A stretch of 46,902 nt of DNA from the NCBI GenBank assembly GCA_900318395.1, contig ONKL01000059.1:1-46902 (forward strand), written 5' to 3'. This document shows positions 32,184 through 40,865 of this stretch, one piece after another; position 1 is the first letter of the stretch; every line of letters starts with the position of its first letter. The translations under genes were made by a program, and so were the position numbers. The notes beneath the pieces were generated by a model that searched no databases, was not told the origin of the DNA, and saw only the letters and a program-made list of their open reading frames with translations. The stretch comes from an uncultured Prevotella sp. GTDB taxonomy: Bacteria > Bacteroidota > Bacteroidia > Bacteroidales > Bacteroidaceae.

Positions 32184-34682
32184 ATGAAAAAGGTAAGACT
32201 ACTACTGACCATGCTTTTCCTGTCAGTTTCGATGTGTGTGAGTGCCGGTGATTTCACGGTGGGCAACAAAACCTTCCTGCTCAACGGCCAACCGTTTATC
32301 GTGAAGGCTGCCGAGGTGCATTACCCCCGCATCCCCCGACCTTATTGGGAACATCGCATCCAACTTTGTAAGGCCTTGGGCATGAACACCCTCTGCATCT
32401 ATGTGTTCTGGAACATCCACGAACAGCGTGAGGGAGAGTTCGATTTCACCGGTAACAATGATATCGCCGCGTTCTGCCGACTCGCACAGAAACATGGCAT
32501 GTATGTCATTGTGCGCCCCGGACCCTATGTCTGTGCAGAGTGGGAGATGGGCGGTCTGCCTTGGTGGCTGTTGAAGAAAAAGGATATCCGCCTGCGTGAG
32601 CTCGATCCCTATTTCATGGAGCGCGTGAAGATCTTCGAAGAGAAGGTTGGAGAGCAACTCGCCCCCCTGACCATCCAGAACGGTGGACCCATCATCATGG
32701 TCCAGGTCGAAAACGAATACGGCTCCTACGGCGAAAACAAGCCCTACATCACCGCCATCCGCGACATCATCAAATCCACCTTCCCTCTAGGGTCAGGCCC
32801 CGAAACTAAGTCTCAAGGGTCAGGCCCCAAAACTAAGTCACTGGGGACAGACCTCCGTAGACCTGTCCCTAGCGACTTAGTTTTGGGGCCTGACCCCAGC
32901 GGAAAGGAAGACCTCAGCAGACCTGTCCCCAGCGACTTAGTTTTGGGGCCTGACCCCAGAGGGGTGTTGCTGTTCCAATGCGACTGGGCATCGAACTTTG
33001 AGAAGAATGGACTCGAGGATCTGGTGTGGACCATGAACTTTGGGACTGGGGCCAATATTGATGAACAGTTCAAACGCCTGGGCGAACTGCGCCCTGATGC
33101 CCCGAAGATGTGTTCGGAGTTCTGGAGCGGTTGGTTCGATAAGTGGGGTGCTAATCATGAGACTCGTCCTGCCCGTGATATGGTTGATGGCATCGATGAG
33201 ATGCTCTCCAAGGGTATCAGCTTCTCGCTCTATATGACTCACGGCGGTACCTCTTTTGGCCATTGGGCGGGTGCCAACTCCCCGGGCTTTGCCCCTGATG
33301 TCACCTCTTACGACTATGATGCGCCCATCAATGAGTATGGTGGCACCACCGAGAAATACTTCCTCCTGCGCTCGATGATGCAGAAGTACAGTAAGAAGCC
33401 TCTCCCCGAGGTGCCTACCCATCCGGCCAACCTCATCTCGATCCCCAAGTTTGAGCTGACGGAGTTTGCAGATATCATCCTCGGTGCCGACTCGCTGGTG
33501 ATGGATTCGCCCCTCCAGACCATGGAGGAACTCAATCAGGGCTGGGGCTCCATCCTCTATCTGACCTCCCTCCCAGAGATTACGACGCCCTCTGTGCTCA
33601 CCCTCAACGACTGTCACGACTTTGCCCAGGTGTTCATCGACTCCACCTACATCGGAAAGATCGACCGTGTGCGCAATGAGAAGAGTCTCCAGCTCCCGCC
33701 TGTCCGCAAGGGTCAGGAACTGAAGATTCTCGTCGAAGCCATGGGCCGCATCAACTTTGGTCGTGCCATCAAGGATTATAAGGGTATCACCGAGAGTGTG
33801 GTGATCACGGCTGAACAGGAAGGGCATGAGCTCTCCTGGAACCTCAAGCGATGGACCATCCTGACCATCCCTGATGACTATCAGACGGCTGTCAAGGCCC
33901 TCTCAGAAGCTGCAGCCGCCGGTGGTGGCAGCATCTTCAATGGTCGGGGCTACTGTCGGGGTTATTTCTATCTGAAGAAGAAACGCATTGGTGATACCTT
34001 CCTCAATATGGAGAACTTTGGTAAGGGTCAGGTCTATGTCAATGGCCATCCCATCGGACGTTTCTGGCACATCGGTCCTCAGCAGACGCTCTATGTACCG
34101 GGTTGTTGGCTGAAACCGGGTCGCAACGAGGTGATTGTCCTCGATGTTGTAGGAACGAAGAAGCCTGTTCTCTTCGGTCAGAACCTCCCCGAACTGAATA
34201 AATTGAATGTTGAAAAATCGCGGACACATAATAATCCAGGTGATAAGCCTGATCTCAACTCGATGACACCTGCTGCCGAGGGAGAATTGGCATCGGGTAA
34301 TGGTTGGCAGTCGATTCGGTTCGCTGCCCCACAAAAGGGAAGATTTGTTGCCATTCAGTGCCTTTCTACCCATGATGGGAAGGATGAGGTCAGCATCGCA
34401 GAGCTTTATGCCCGTGATGCGAACGGGAATCGCATCAGTCGGGAGCCTTGGACTGTGAAATATGCGGACAGTGAGGATGTCCACCGGGGGAACTACACGG
34501 GGGATAAAGTGTTTGATCTCCAAGAGTCTACTTTCTGGCGGAGTGCCAGGAAAGCGGTGCTTCCTCATCTTCTGGTGATCGACTTGGGGGCTCCCCAGTC
34601 TCTCTCTGCCCTCGATTATCTTCCGAGGGCAGAGGCTGGAGCTCCTGGTTCCATCAAGTCTTTCAAAGTCTTCGTCTACTAA
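32184..34682 (+). CDS. GH35 beta-galactosidase (secreted) with a repeat-derived insert
   Basis: The 832-residue protein has a signal peptide (MKKVRLLLTMLFLSVSMCVSA). A GH35 TIM barrel follows: AAEVHYPRIPRPYWEHRIQLCKALGMNTL, RPGPYVCAEWEMGGLPWWLL, acid/base Glu178 in VQVENEYGSYG and nucleophile Glu312 in CSEFWSGWFDKWG. Beta-rich jelly-roll modules come next, with a discoidin-like C terminus (about 690-832). Residues 201-259, between IIKSTFPLGSG and VLLFQCDWASNF, are encoded by a palindromic repeat and have no place in the normal barrel loop. Both catalytic Glu are present. It removes terminal beta-galactose from oligosaccharides. It is divergent from GH67, and together they suggest hemicellulose use. 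Confidence 0.93.
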   Translation: MKKVRLLLTMLFLSVSMCVSAGDFTVGNKTFLLNGQPFIVKAAEVHYPRIPRPYWEHRIQLCKALGMNTLCIYVFWNIHEQREGEFDFTGNNDIAAFCRLAQKHGMYVIVRPGPYVCAEWEMGGLPWWLLKKKDIRLRELDPYFMERVKIFEEKVGEQLAPLTIQNGGPIIMVQVENEYGSYGENKPYITAIRDIIKSTFPLGSGPETKSQGSGPKTKSLGTDLRRPVPSDLVLGPDPSGKEDLSRPVPSDLVLGPDPRGVLLFQCDWASNFEKNGLEDLVWTMNFGTGANIDEQFKRLGELRPDAPKMCSEFWSGWFDKWGANHETRPARDMVDGIDEMLSKGISFSLYMTHGGTSFGHWAGANSPGFAPDVTSYDYDAPINEYGGTTEKYFLLRSMMQKYSKKPLPEVPTHPANLISIPKFELTEFADIILGADSLVMDSPLQTMEELNQGWGSILYLTSLPEITTPSVLTLNDCHDFAQVFIDSTYIGKIDRVRNEKSLQLPPVRKGQELKILVEAMGRINFGRAIKDYKGITESVVITAEQEGHELSWNLKRWTILTIPDDYQTAVKALSEAAAAGGGSIFNGRGYCRGYFYLKKKRIGDTFLNMENFGKGQVYVNGHPIGRFWHIGPQQTLYVPGCWLKPGRNEVIVLDVVGTKKPVLFGQNLPELNKLNVEKSRTHNNPGDKPDLNSMTPAAEGELASGNGWQSIRFAAPQKGRFVAIQCLSTHDGKDEVSIAELYARDANGNRISREPWTVKYADSEDVHRGNYTGDKVFDLQESTFWRSARKAVLPHLLVIDLGAPQSLSALDYLPRAEAGAPGSIKSFKVFVY
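32786..32964 (+). repeat. Four-unit palindromic repeat inserted in frame in the GH35 gene
   Basis: About 180 bases consist of two forward units (GGGTCAGGCCCC then AAACTAAGTC) and two reversed units (GACTTAGTTTTGGGGCC then TGACCCC). The reversed units share the extension CCTGTCCC(C/T)AGC. The whole folds into a long hairpin. It is read through in frame for about 59 residues. A related unit lies at 41963-42047 after the wzz-like gene. Confidence 0.85.
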
Positions 34683-35240
34683 GCAGGGCTTTGCCCTGCA
34701 TCCCCTTTTCAGGGGCTTCCCCTGATATCCCTTCCTCAGGGCTTCCCCTGCATCTCCTCTCTCAGGGCTTTGCCCTGTGGGGGATCCCCCAAACCCCGTC
34801 GCAGGCTTGCCTGCAACCGTCTCATCTTACCCAACCCTCTCTTACCGTAAGAGAGGGCTTCGAACCACTCTCCAAACCTCCCGCCAATCCTTGGCAGGAG
34901 GCTTAACTCTCTCCATCAAAGTTTTGGTATGGCTCTCGAGCCTTTGCCCTTCCGGGGGTTATCACCCCCTCCAGGGTTCGCCATGTTTTTTTTACGCCGA
35001 CTACGCTAAACGCTGGTCGGCTACCGCGTGGGGGGAGAAAATTTTACTCATCGACCAGTGTTTAGCGTAGTCGGCGAAATGAGCCCCTTTTCAAGGGGCG
35101 GCGAAAGCTGGGATGTAAAAAGACCATGGCTCGCCCCGAAGGGGCACAGGCTTTGCGAGCCATACAAGAAGCCCTTGACGAAGGGCGGTTTCTGCCCGTA
35201 GTCAATTACATCCTTCCCATATAGGGGAAGGCTTGGTTAG
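34683..35240. repeat. Composite multi-hairpin repeat, copy 2
   Basis: The gap after the GH35 stop begins with a perfect hairpin GCAGGGC-TTT-GCCCTGC at 34683-34699 and more C/G-run hairpins. From 34763 it repeats the modules of copy 1 in the same orientation, with about 100 bases identical (near 34800-34905). The central inverted repeat lies at 34996-35019 with 35052-35075. The end is shorter than in copy 1. No credible gene is present. Together with copy 1 it flanks the GH67/GH35 pair as a direct repeat. Confidence 0.85.
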
Positions 35241-35319
35241 GGTGGATGCTTCTTTTAGTTCTTTTCTTCGCGCCGAAGAAAAGGACAGACCCTTTTGGTT
35301 CTTTTCGAAAAGAACACAG

Positions 35320-35456
35320 GGCGGCGCCCTGATGAAAAAGGGGTCTGGGGAACACCCCCAGCCAGAGCAATGGCTCTGTGTGCCCCCACATGGTATCCCC
35401 CACAGGGCAACGCCCTGATGAAAAAAAGGGGTCTGGGGAATCCCCCAGCGCGAGAT
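35320..35456. repeat. Third cluster of CAGGGC/GCCCTG-type hairpins
   Basis: Between copy 2 and the export operon the sequence repeats units such as GGTCTGGGGAACACCCCCAG, CAGAGCAATGGCTCTG and CAGGGCAACGCCCTG. They match the end of copy 1. No gene was recognised in 35241-35549. Confidence 0.7.
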
Positions 35457-35549
35457 GAAATCTCGCTGCACTTCTCACTCCACTTCTCTCTCCATTTCAT
35501 CAAAAAAAACATTTCCCAAAAGTGTTTTTTGAAGAAATTACTGATTTTC

Positions 35550-35581
35550 TTTGGAAATGTGAAAGAAAAGCAGTAATTTTG
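35550..35581 (+). promoter_or_regulatory. Promoter of the polysaccharide export operon
   Basis: TTTG at 35550-35553 and TAATTTTG at 35574-35581 have 20 bases between them. A perfect 10-base palindrome CGGTATACCG (35597-35606) lies between the predicted transcript start and the ATG at 35610 and could be an operator. Confidence 0.8.
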
Positions 35582-35609
35582 CAACCGTTTTTAATACGGT
35601 ATACCGAAA

Positions 35610-38072
35610 ATGAAGAAAATACTATTGTCTTTAACCCTTTTGCTCAGTATGGCCACACCATCCTTAGCCCAGGGTATGAGCGACTCTCAAGTGCAATCCT
35701 ACATTCAGCGCGAGATGAAAACCGGCGCCAGCCAGTCACAGATTGCCATGCGCCTGATGCAGCGCGGTGTCACAGCCCAACAGCTCCAGCGCGTCCGCAA
35801 ACAAATGACTGAGACTGGCGGCATGACAGGCTCAGGTGCCTCAGGCACTGGCTTGGGCGAGGATGCCGCTGCTTCCCGCCTCCGTGAGGCGAACGGTGCC
35901 CTGCGTGTCAACGCTCAGGGTACCCCCCTGGTAACCACTCAGGTAATGCCCTCTGGCTCAGGCAATACCGAGGGTCTGGCAGAGTCCCGCCCCCAGGTCT
36001 ATATCCCCGACACGGTCGACAATAAGGTCAATGGCAAACACGTGTTCGGTCGCGATATCTTCAACAAGAAGAACCTCTCTTTCGAACCCGCGATGAACGT
36101 CTCGACCCCCCAGAGCTATGTCGTAGGCCCTGGTGACAAGGTCAACCTCGATATCTATGGCGGTTCTCAGAAATCCCAGCAGCTCGAGGTTTCACCCGAC
36201 GGCGTGATTGTCGTGGAGGGCTACGGCCCTATCCATATCGGTGGTATGTCGGTGGCTCAAGCCAATACCAAGCTCCGTGAAGAACTCGGTCAGCGCTATA
36301 AAAGCTCTACCATCCGCATGACCGTCGGTCAGACTCGTACCGTTCAGGTCAATGTGATGGGCGAGGTTGCTGCCCCGGGCTCTTATCCCCTCTCAGCCTT
36401 TGCCACGGTCTTCAATGCCATCTACATGGCAGGCGGTGTCAATGGCGTGGGAACGCTCCGCAACATCAAGGTCTTCCGTGGAGGCCGCTTGCTCACCACG
36501 GTCGATGTTTATGATTATATCCTCAATGGCAAACTGGCAGGCAATGTCCACTTGCAGGACAATGATGTGATCATCGTAGGCCCCTACGAGTGCATCGTGG
36601 ATGTCCAGGGCTTTGTGAAGCGCCCGATGGCCTATGAGATGAAACCCAATGAGACCATCGCCACCCTGCTGAAGTATGCCGGTGGCTTTGCCAACAGATC
36701 CTATAAGAATGCCGTCCGTGTGCATCGCACCGCCGGCGACCGTTACTCCGCCTATCAGGTCAAGGAATTCGACTTCTCTCAGTTCCGCCTGGCTGATGGC
36801 GACTCCGTCATCATCGACTCTATCCAGGGCCGTTACGAGAACACGGTCGAGATCCAGGGTGCTGTCTTCCATCCCGGTATGTACGACCTGGGAGCCAATC
36901 CTTCCGTCCGTTCGGTCATCGAAAATGCCGGCGGTCTCACCGAGGATGCCTTTAAGACCCGTGCCGTGCTCCATCGCATGAAGGAGGATCGCACCAAGCG
37001 CATCGTCTCCATCGACCTCGACGGCATCATGGCAGGCACTGCCGCTGATGTCACCCTCGAGAACGAGGATGTCCTCTATATCCCCTTCCGCCGCGAGGCC
37101 ATGGCCCAGCGAACGCTGACCATCTTTGGCGAGGTTCAATTCCCTGGCACTTACGAGTATGCCGATGATATGACCATCGAGGACTTCATCCTGCAGGCCG
37201 GAGGCCCCACCGATGCAGCCTCTACAGCCCGTGTCGATGTGTCGCGCCGCATCGTTGATGCCAGTGCGACCACCACGGATAAGACTATTGCCCAGACCTT
37301 CTCGTTCTCGCTTCAGAACGGTTATGTGGTCGATGGCAAGCGTGATTTCACCCTCCAGCCCTATGATGAGGTGTTCGTGCGCAAGAGTCCGGGTTATCAG
37401 CCCCAGCGCAACATCAGTGTCGTGGGCGAGGTGCTCTTCGAGGGTGTCTACTCACTGCCCACGAAGAACGTACGCCTCTCTGATGCCATCAAGGCAGCCG
37501 GTGGTTTCACCGACGAGGCTTATGTCCGTGGCGCCCGTGTCGAGCGTGTGCTCAATCCCGACGAACTCTTCCGTGTAGAACAGCTCATCCGTATGGCACG
37601 CAAGCAGACTGGTCAGGGTCTCGACACCACCCAGGTCACAGGTATGGATAGCATCTATTATGTAGGTATCAACCTCGACAAGGCCATGGAGAACCCTGGC
37701 AGCGACTATGACATCGTGCTGCGCGAGGGCGACCGCCTGGTGGTACCCGAGTACAATGGAACGGTGAAGATCAATGGTAATGTGATGTATCCCAATACCG
37801 TCGCCTACAGCCCGGGCAAACCCTACAAGTGGTATGTCAACCAGGCCGGAGGCTTTGGCATGCGTGCTAAGAAGTCGCGCACGTACATCCTCTATCAGAA
37901 TGGTACGGTGACAAAGGCCAAGGGCAACTCCAAGATAGAGCCTGGCTGCGAGATTATCGTCCCTGCTAAGACCCGCACCACGCAGGAGACCATCGCCCAG
38001 ATCGGCTCCCTCTCCACCACCATGGCCACGGTAGTCACCCTCCTCGTGAGTGTCATGAACCTTGTGAAATAA
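35610..38072 (+). CDS. SLBB-domain polysaccharide export protein (Wza-like), first copy
   Basis: The 820-residue protein has a signal peptide (MKKILLSLTLLLSMATPSLAQG) and an N-terminal helical segment (SDSQVQSYIQREMKTGASQSQIAMRLMQRG). A Poly_export domain follows near 165-260 (YVVGPGDKVNLDIYGGSQKSQQLEVSPDGVIVVEGYGPIHIGGM). Then come about six SLBB repeats, recognisable by openings such as VNVMGEVAAPGSYPLSAFATV, VVGEVLFEGVYSLP and INGNVMYPNTVAYSPG. One C-terminal hydrophobic segment (MATVVTLLVSVMNLV) may be an outer-membrane helix as in Wza. It probably forms the export channel for capsule or exopolysaccharide. It is followed by a paralogue after 46 bases. Confidence 0.92.
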   Translation: MKKILLSLTLLLSMATPSLAQGMSDSQVQSYIQREMKTGASQSQIAMRLMQRGVTAQQLQRVRKQMTETGGMTGSGASGTGLGEDAAASRLREANGALRVNAQGTPLVTTQVMPSGSGNTEGLAESRPQVYIPDTVDNKVNGKHVFGRDIFNKKNLSFEPAMNVSTPQSYVVGPGDKVNLDIYGGSQKSQQLEVSPDGVIVVEGYGPIHIGGMSVAQANTKLREELGQRYKSSTIRMTVGQTRTVQVNVMGEVAAPGSYPLSAFATVFNAIYMAGGVNGVGTLRNIKVFRGGRLLTTVDVYDYILNGKLAGNVHLQDNDVIIVGPYECIVDVQGFVKRPMAYEMKPNETIATLLKYAGGFANRSYKNAVRVHRTAGDRYSAYQVKEFDFSQFRLADGDSVIIDSIQGRYENTVEIQGAVFHPGMYDLGANPSVRSVIENAGGLTEDAFKTRAVLHRMKEDRTKRIVSIDLDGIMAGTAADVTLENEDVLYIPFRREAMAQRTLTIFGEVQFPGTYEYADDMTIEDFILQAGGPTDAASTARVDVSRRIVDASATTTDKTIAQTFSFSLQNGYVVDGKRDFTLQPYDEVFVRKSPGYQPQRNISVVGEVLFEGVYSLPTKNVRLSDAIKAAGGFTDEAYVRGARVERVLNPDELFRVEQLIRMARKQTGQGLDTTQVTGMDSIYYVGINLDKAMENPGSDYDIVLREGDRLVVPEYNGTVKINGNVMYPNTVAYSPGKPYKWYVNQAGGFGMRAKKSRTYILYQNGTVTKAKGNSKIEPGCEIIVPAKTRTTQETIAQIGSLSTTMATVVTLLVSVMNLVK

Positions 38073-38118
38073 TTTTGTTCTTTTGTTCTTATTATCTAAA
38101 AAATTGTTTATATTATAT

Positions 38119-40563
38119 ATGAAGAAAAAACTATTTGCGACGTTTTTGTTCCTGGGCTTGACCTTGACAGCCTTTGGACAAAGTATGAGTGACACGCAGA
38201 TCCTGCAGTATGTCATGCAACAGAAGAAACTGGGCAAGGCCGAGAGCGATATTGCCACAGAGTTACTGAAAAAAGGTGCCACTTTGGAGCAGATCCAAAA
38301 CATGCGCAAGAAGTATGCCAAACAGTTGGAACAGCACAGCATGGCTGGTGAAGCCGACAAAGCCATTGATGCCGCTTCACGCATGCGCGAGAACAATGCC
38401 CCTGATCAGGTAGACCAGCAAAAGTTCCAGCAGCAGATGATGCAAAATGTCCCCGATAACATGCTGTATGGGGAACAGACAGGTCAGCCTGCCACTGGTG
38501 TAGAGGAGGCATTTGGCAAGAAAGTCTTCGGTCGTGATATCTTCAACAACAAGAAACTGACCTTCGAGCCGGTGATGAACATTGCCACCCCGCAGAACTA
38601 TGTGCTGGGCCCTGGTGACCAACTCATCATCGATGTCTATGGCGATACCCAGAGAAGCGAACAGCTGACGGTCTCGCCCGATGGTGATGTCAATGTGCCC
38701 GACTACGGTCCTGTGCATGTGGCAGGCCTTTCTGTCTCTGCCGCTCAGAACAAGGTGCGCAGCCATCTGGGCACTTATTATGAGAGTTCTGATATTAAGG
38801 TGACTGTCGGACAGACGCGCACCATTCTGGTCAATGTGATGGGCGAGGTTAAGGCCCCGGGTACTTATACCTTGAGTGCCTTCGCTACGGTCTTCCATGC
38901 CCTCTATATGGCTGGTGGTATCAGCGACCTCGGAACCCTGCGTAACATCAAGGTCTACCGTCAGGGACGTCTCATCTCGGTGGTCGATGTCTATGAGTTC
39001 ATTCTCAATGGTCGTCTGGCAGGCAATGTACGTCTGATGGACAATGATGTCATCCAGGTAGGCCCTTACGAGAGCATTGTCGACATCGCCGGTCGTGTGA
39101 AGCGCCCGATGGCCTATGAGCTCCGTAAGAACGAGAGTCTGGCCACCTTATTAAAATATAGTGGCAACTTTGCCAACGATGCCTATAAGAAGTCGCTGCG
39201 TGTGTTCCGCAAGAACGGCCGCATGAAGTCTGTCTATAATGTCGAGGAGTTCGAGATGCCCGAGTTCAAGATGTTCGACGGCGACTCGGTAGAAGTCGAC
39301 TCTATCATCGACCGCTTTGAGAACACGGTCGAGGTGAAGGGTGCCATCTTCCGCCCGGGCATGTACCAGTTGGGTGAGAAGGTCAACAGCGTGCGCAGCC
39401 TGATTGAGTCAGCCGACGGCTTGACGGAAGAGGCGATGCTCTCTCGTGCCGTGATTCGCCGCATGAAGCCCAACCGCACACAAGAAGTTTTGACGGTCGA
39501 CCTGAAGGGCATCATCGAGGGCACGGCAGCCGATGTACCCCTCGAGAACGAGGATATCCTCTTCATCCCCATCCAAGCTGTTCATCAGAACCTCCGTACC
39601 TTGTCAATTGACGGCGAGGTGATTTTCCCAGGCACCTACGAATATGCAGAGAAGATGACGGTCGAGGACCTCATCGTCCAGGCTGGCGGTCTCACGGATA
39701 ACGCCTCTACGGTCAAGGTCGATGTAGCCCGCCGTATGATTGATCCTGAGGCCACGACCTCTACCATGGAGATCGCCAAGACCTATAGCTTCTCGATCAA
39801 GCCCGGTTTTGAGTTCGATGGCGACAAGAGCTTCACGCTCCAGCCCTACGATGCCGTGTCAGTGCGCCGCAGCCCGGTGTCGGTAGAACCTTTCAGGGTA
39901 CGTGTAGAGGGCGAGATTGCCTTCGAGGGCTTCTATACACTTGAGCAGAAGAATCAGCGCCTCTCTGATGTGGTGAAGGCGGCAGGTGGTGTCATCCCCG
40001 GTGCATACGTCCGTGGTGCCCGCCTCATTCGTAACATGAACGAAGACGAGTTGGCCCGTCGTGATGAGCTCATCAAGATGGCCCGACAGAGCGCTGCTGC
40101 CAGTGCCAAGGACTCGCTGAGTCTTGAGCAGTTGGCCACCGAGACCACCTATCTGGTAGGTATCCACCTCGATGAGGCCCTGGCCAATCCCGGCTGCGAC
40201 GAGGATGTCGAGCTGCAGGATGGCGACCGTCTGGTTATTCCCCGTTACAACCGTACAGTGAAGATCTCGGGTGATGTCCAGAAGTCTAACACGGTGGCCT
40301 TCAAGGACAAGAAGAACTACAAGTATTATATCAGTCAGGCAGGCGGCTATGGTAAGCGCGCGCGCAAGTCGCATACCTATATATTATATCAGAACGGAAC
40401 CATTGCGAAGGCCTCGAAGGGTGATATCGAGCCCGGTTGCGAAATCGTAGTCCCCACCAAGGGGCCGAAGGATCCTAACCAGCTTACGCAGTGGCTAGGC
40501 ATCGGCACCTCCGCCGCCTCCATGGCCACCATGTTCGTCAGCATCGCCAATATGTTGAAATAA
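38119..40563 (+). CDS. SLBB-domain polysaccharide export protein (Wza-like), second copy
   Basis: The start at ATG 38119 begins a signal peptide (MKKKLFATFLFLGLTLTAFGQ). The 814-residue protein parallels the first copy along its length: N-terminal helical segment (SMSDTQILQYVMQQKKLGKAESDIATELLKKG), Poly_export domain (YVLGPGDQLIIDVYGDTQRSEQLTVSPDGDVNVPDYGPVHVAGL), SLBB repeats (VNVMGEVKAPGTYTLSAFATV) and a hydrophobic C-terminal segment. The two are tandem paralogues. They could form a mixed channel or serve different polymers. The 46-base spacer is a TTGTTCTT repeat. A multi-hairpin repeat follows the stop. Confidence 0.92.
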   Translation: MKKKLFATFLFLGLTLTAFGQSMSDTQILQYVMQQKKLGKAESDIATELLKKGATLEQIQNMRKKYAKQLEQHSMAGEADKAIDAASRMRENNAPDQVDQQKFQQQMMQNVPDNMLYGEQTGQPATGVEEAFGKKVFGRDIFNNKKLTFEPVMNIATPQNYVLGPGDQLIIDVYGDTQRSEQLTVSPDGDVNVPDYGPVHVAGLSVSAAQNKVRSHLGTYYESSDIKVTVGQTRTILVNVMGEVKAPGTYTLSAFATVFHALYMAGGISDLGTLRNIKVYRQGRLISVVDVYEFILNGRLAGNVRLMDNDVIQVGPYESIVDIAGRVKRPMAYELRKNESLATLLKYSGNFANDAYKKSLRVFRKNGRMKSVYNVEEFEMPEFKMFDGDSVEVDSIIDRFENTVEVKGAIFRPGMYQLGEKVNSVRSLIESADGLTEEAMLSRAVIRRMKPNRTQEVLTVDLKGIIEGTAADVPLENEDILFIPIQAVHQNLRTLSIDGEVIFPGTYEYAEKMTVEDLIVQAGGLTDNASTVKVDVARRMIDPEATTSTMEIAKTYSFSIKPGFEFDGDKSFTLQPYDAVSVRRSPVSVEPFRVRVEGEIAFEGFYTLEQKNQRLSDVVKAAGGVIPGAYVRGARLIRNMNEDELARRDELIKMARQSAAASAKDSLSLEQLATETTYLVGIHLDEALANPGCDEDVELQDGDRLVIPRYNRTVKISGDVQKSNTVAFKDKKNYKYYISQAGGYGKRARKSHTYILYQNGTIAKASKGDIEPGCEIVVPTKGPKDPNQLTQWLGIGTSAASMATMFVSIANMLK

Positions 40564-40617
40564 TAATCAAGGAATGTGGAATGTTGAATGTGGAATGTGG
40601 AATGAGGCGCAGCCATA

Positions 40618-40815
40618 AAAAAATCATGGCGAACCCCGAAGGGGCCCAGGCTTGAGAGCCATACAAGAAGTCCTTGACGAAGGGCGGTCTCTGCCCGTAG
40701 TCAATTAAGCCCTGTTCCAATGATTGGAAAAGGGTTTGGGAAAAGGTTCGAAGCCCCTTCTTATGAAGAAGGGGTTGGGGTTGATGGAAGAATGCAGGGT
40801 ATGACCCTGCAAAAA
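40618..40815. repeat. Multi-hairpin repeat, single reversed module (copy 3)
   Basis: The 302-base gap between the second SLBB gene and the Wzz-type gene holds one module in the orientation of the right half of copy 1. Stems are GCAGGGT-ATG-ACCCTGC, CCCCTTCTT-ATG-AAGAAGGGG and a TTCCAAT/ATTGGAA stem. At the same places copy 1 has different stem bases that also pair. Confidence 0.8.
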
Positions 40816-40865
40816 ACAGGAAAGATGAGATCCAGCAGTCAAACCTGCATTTAAAATTATAAAAT

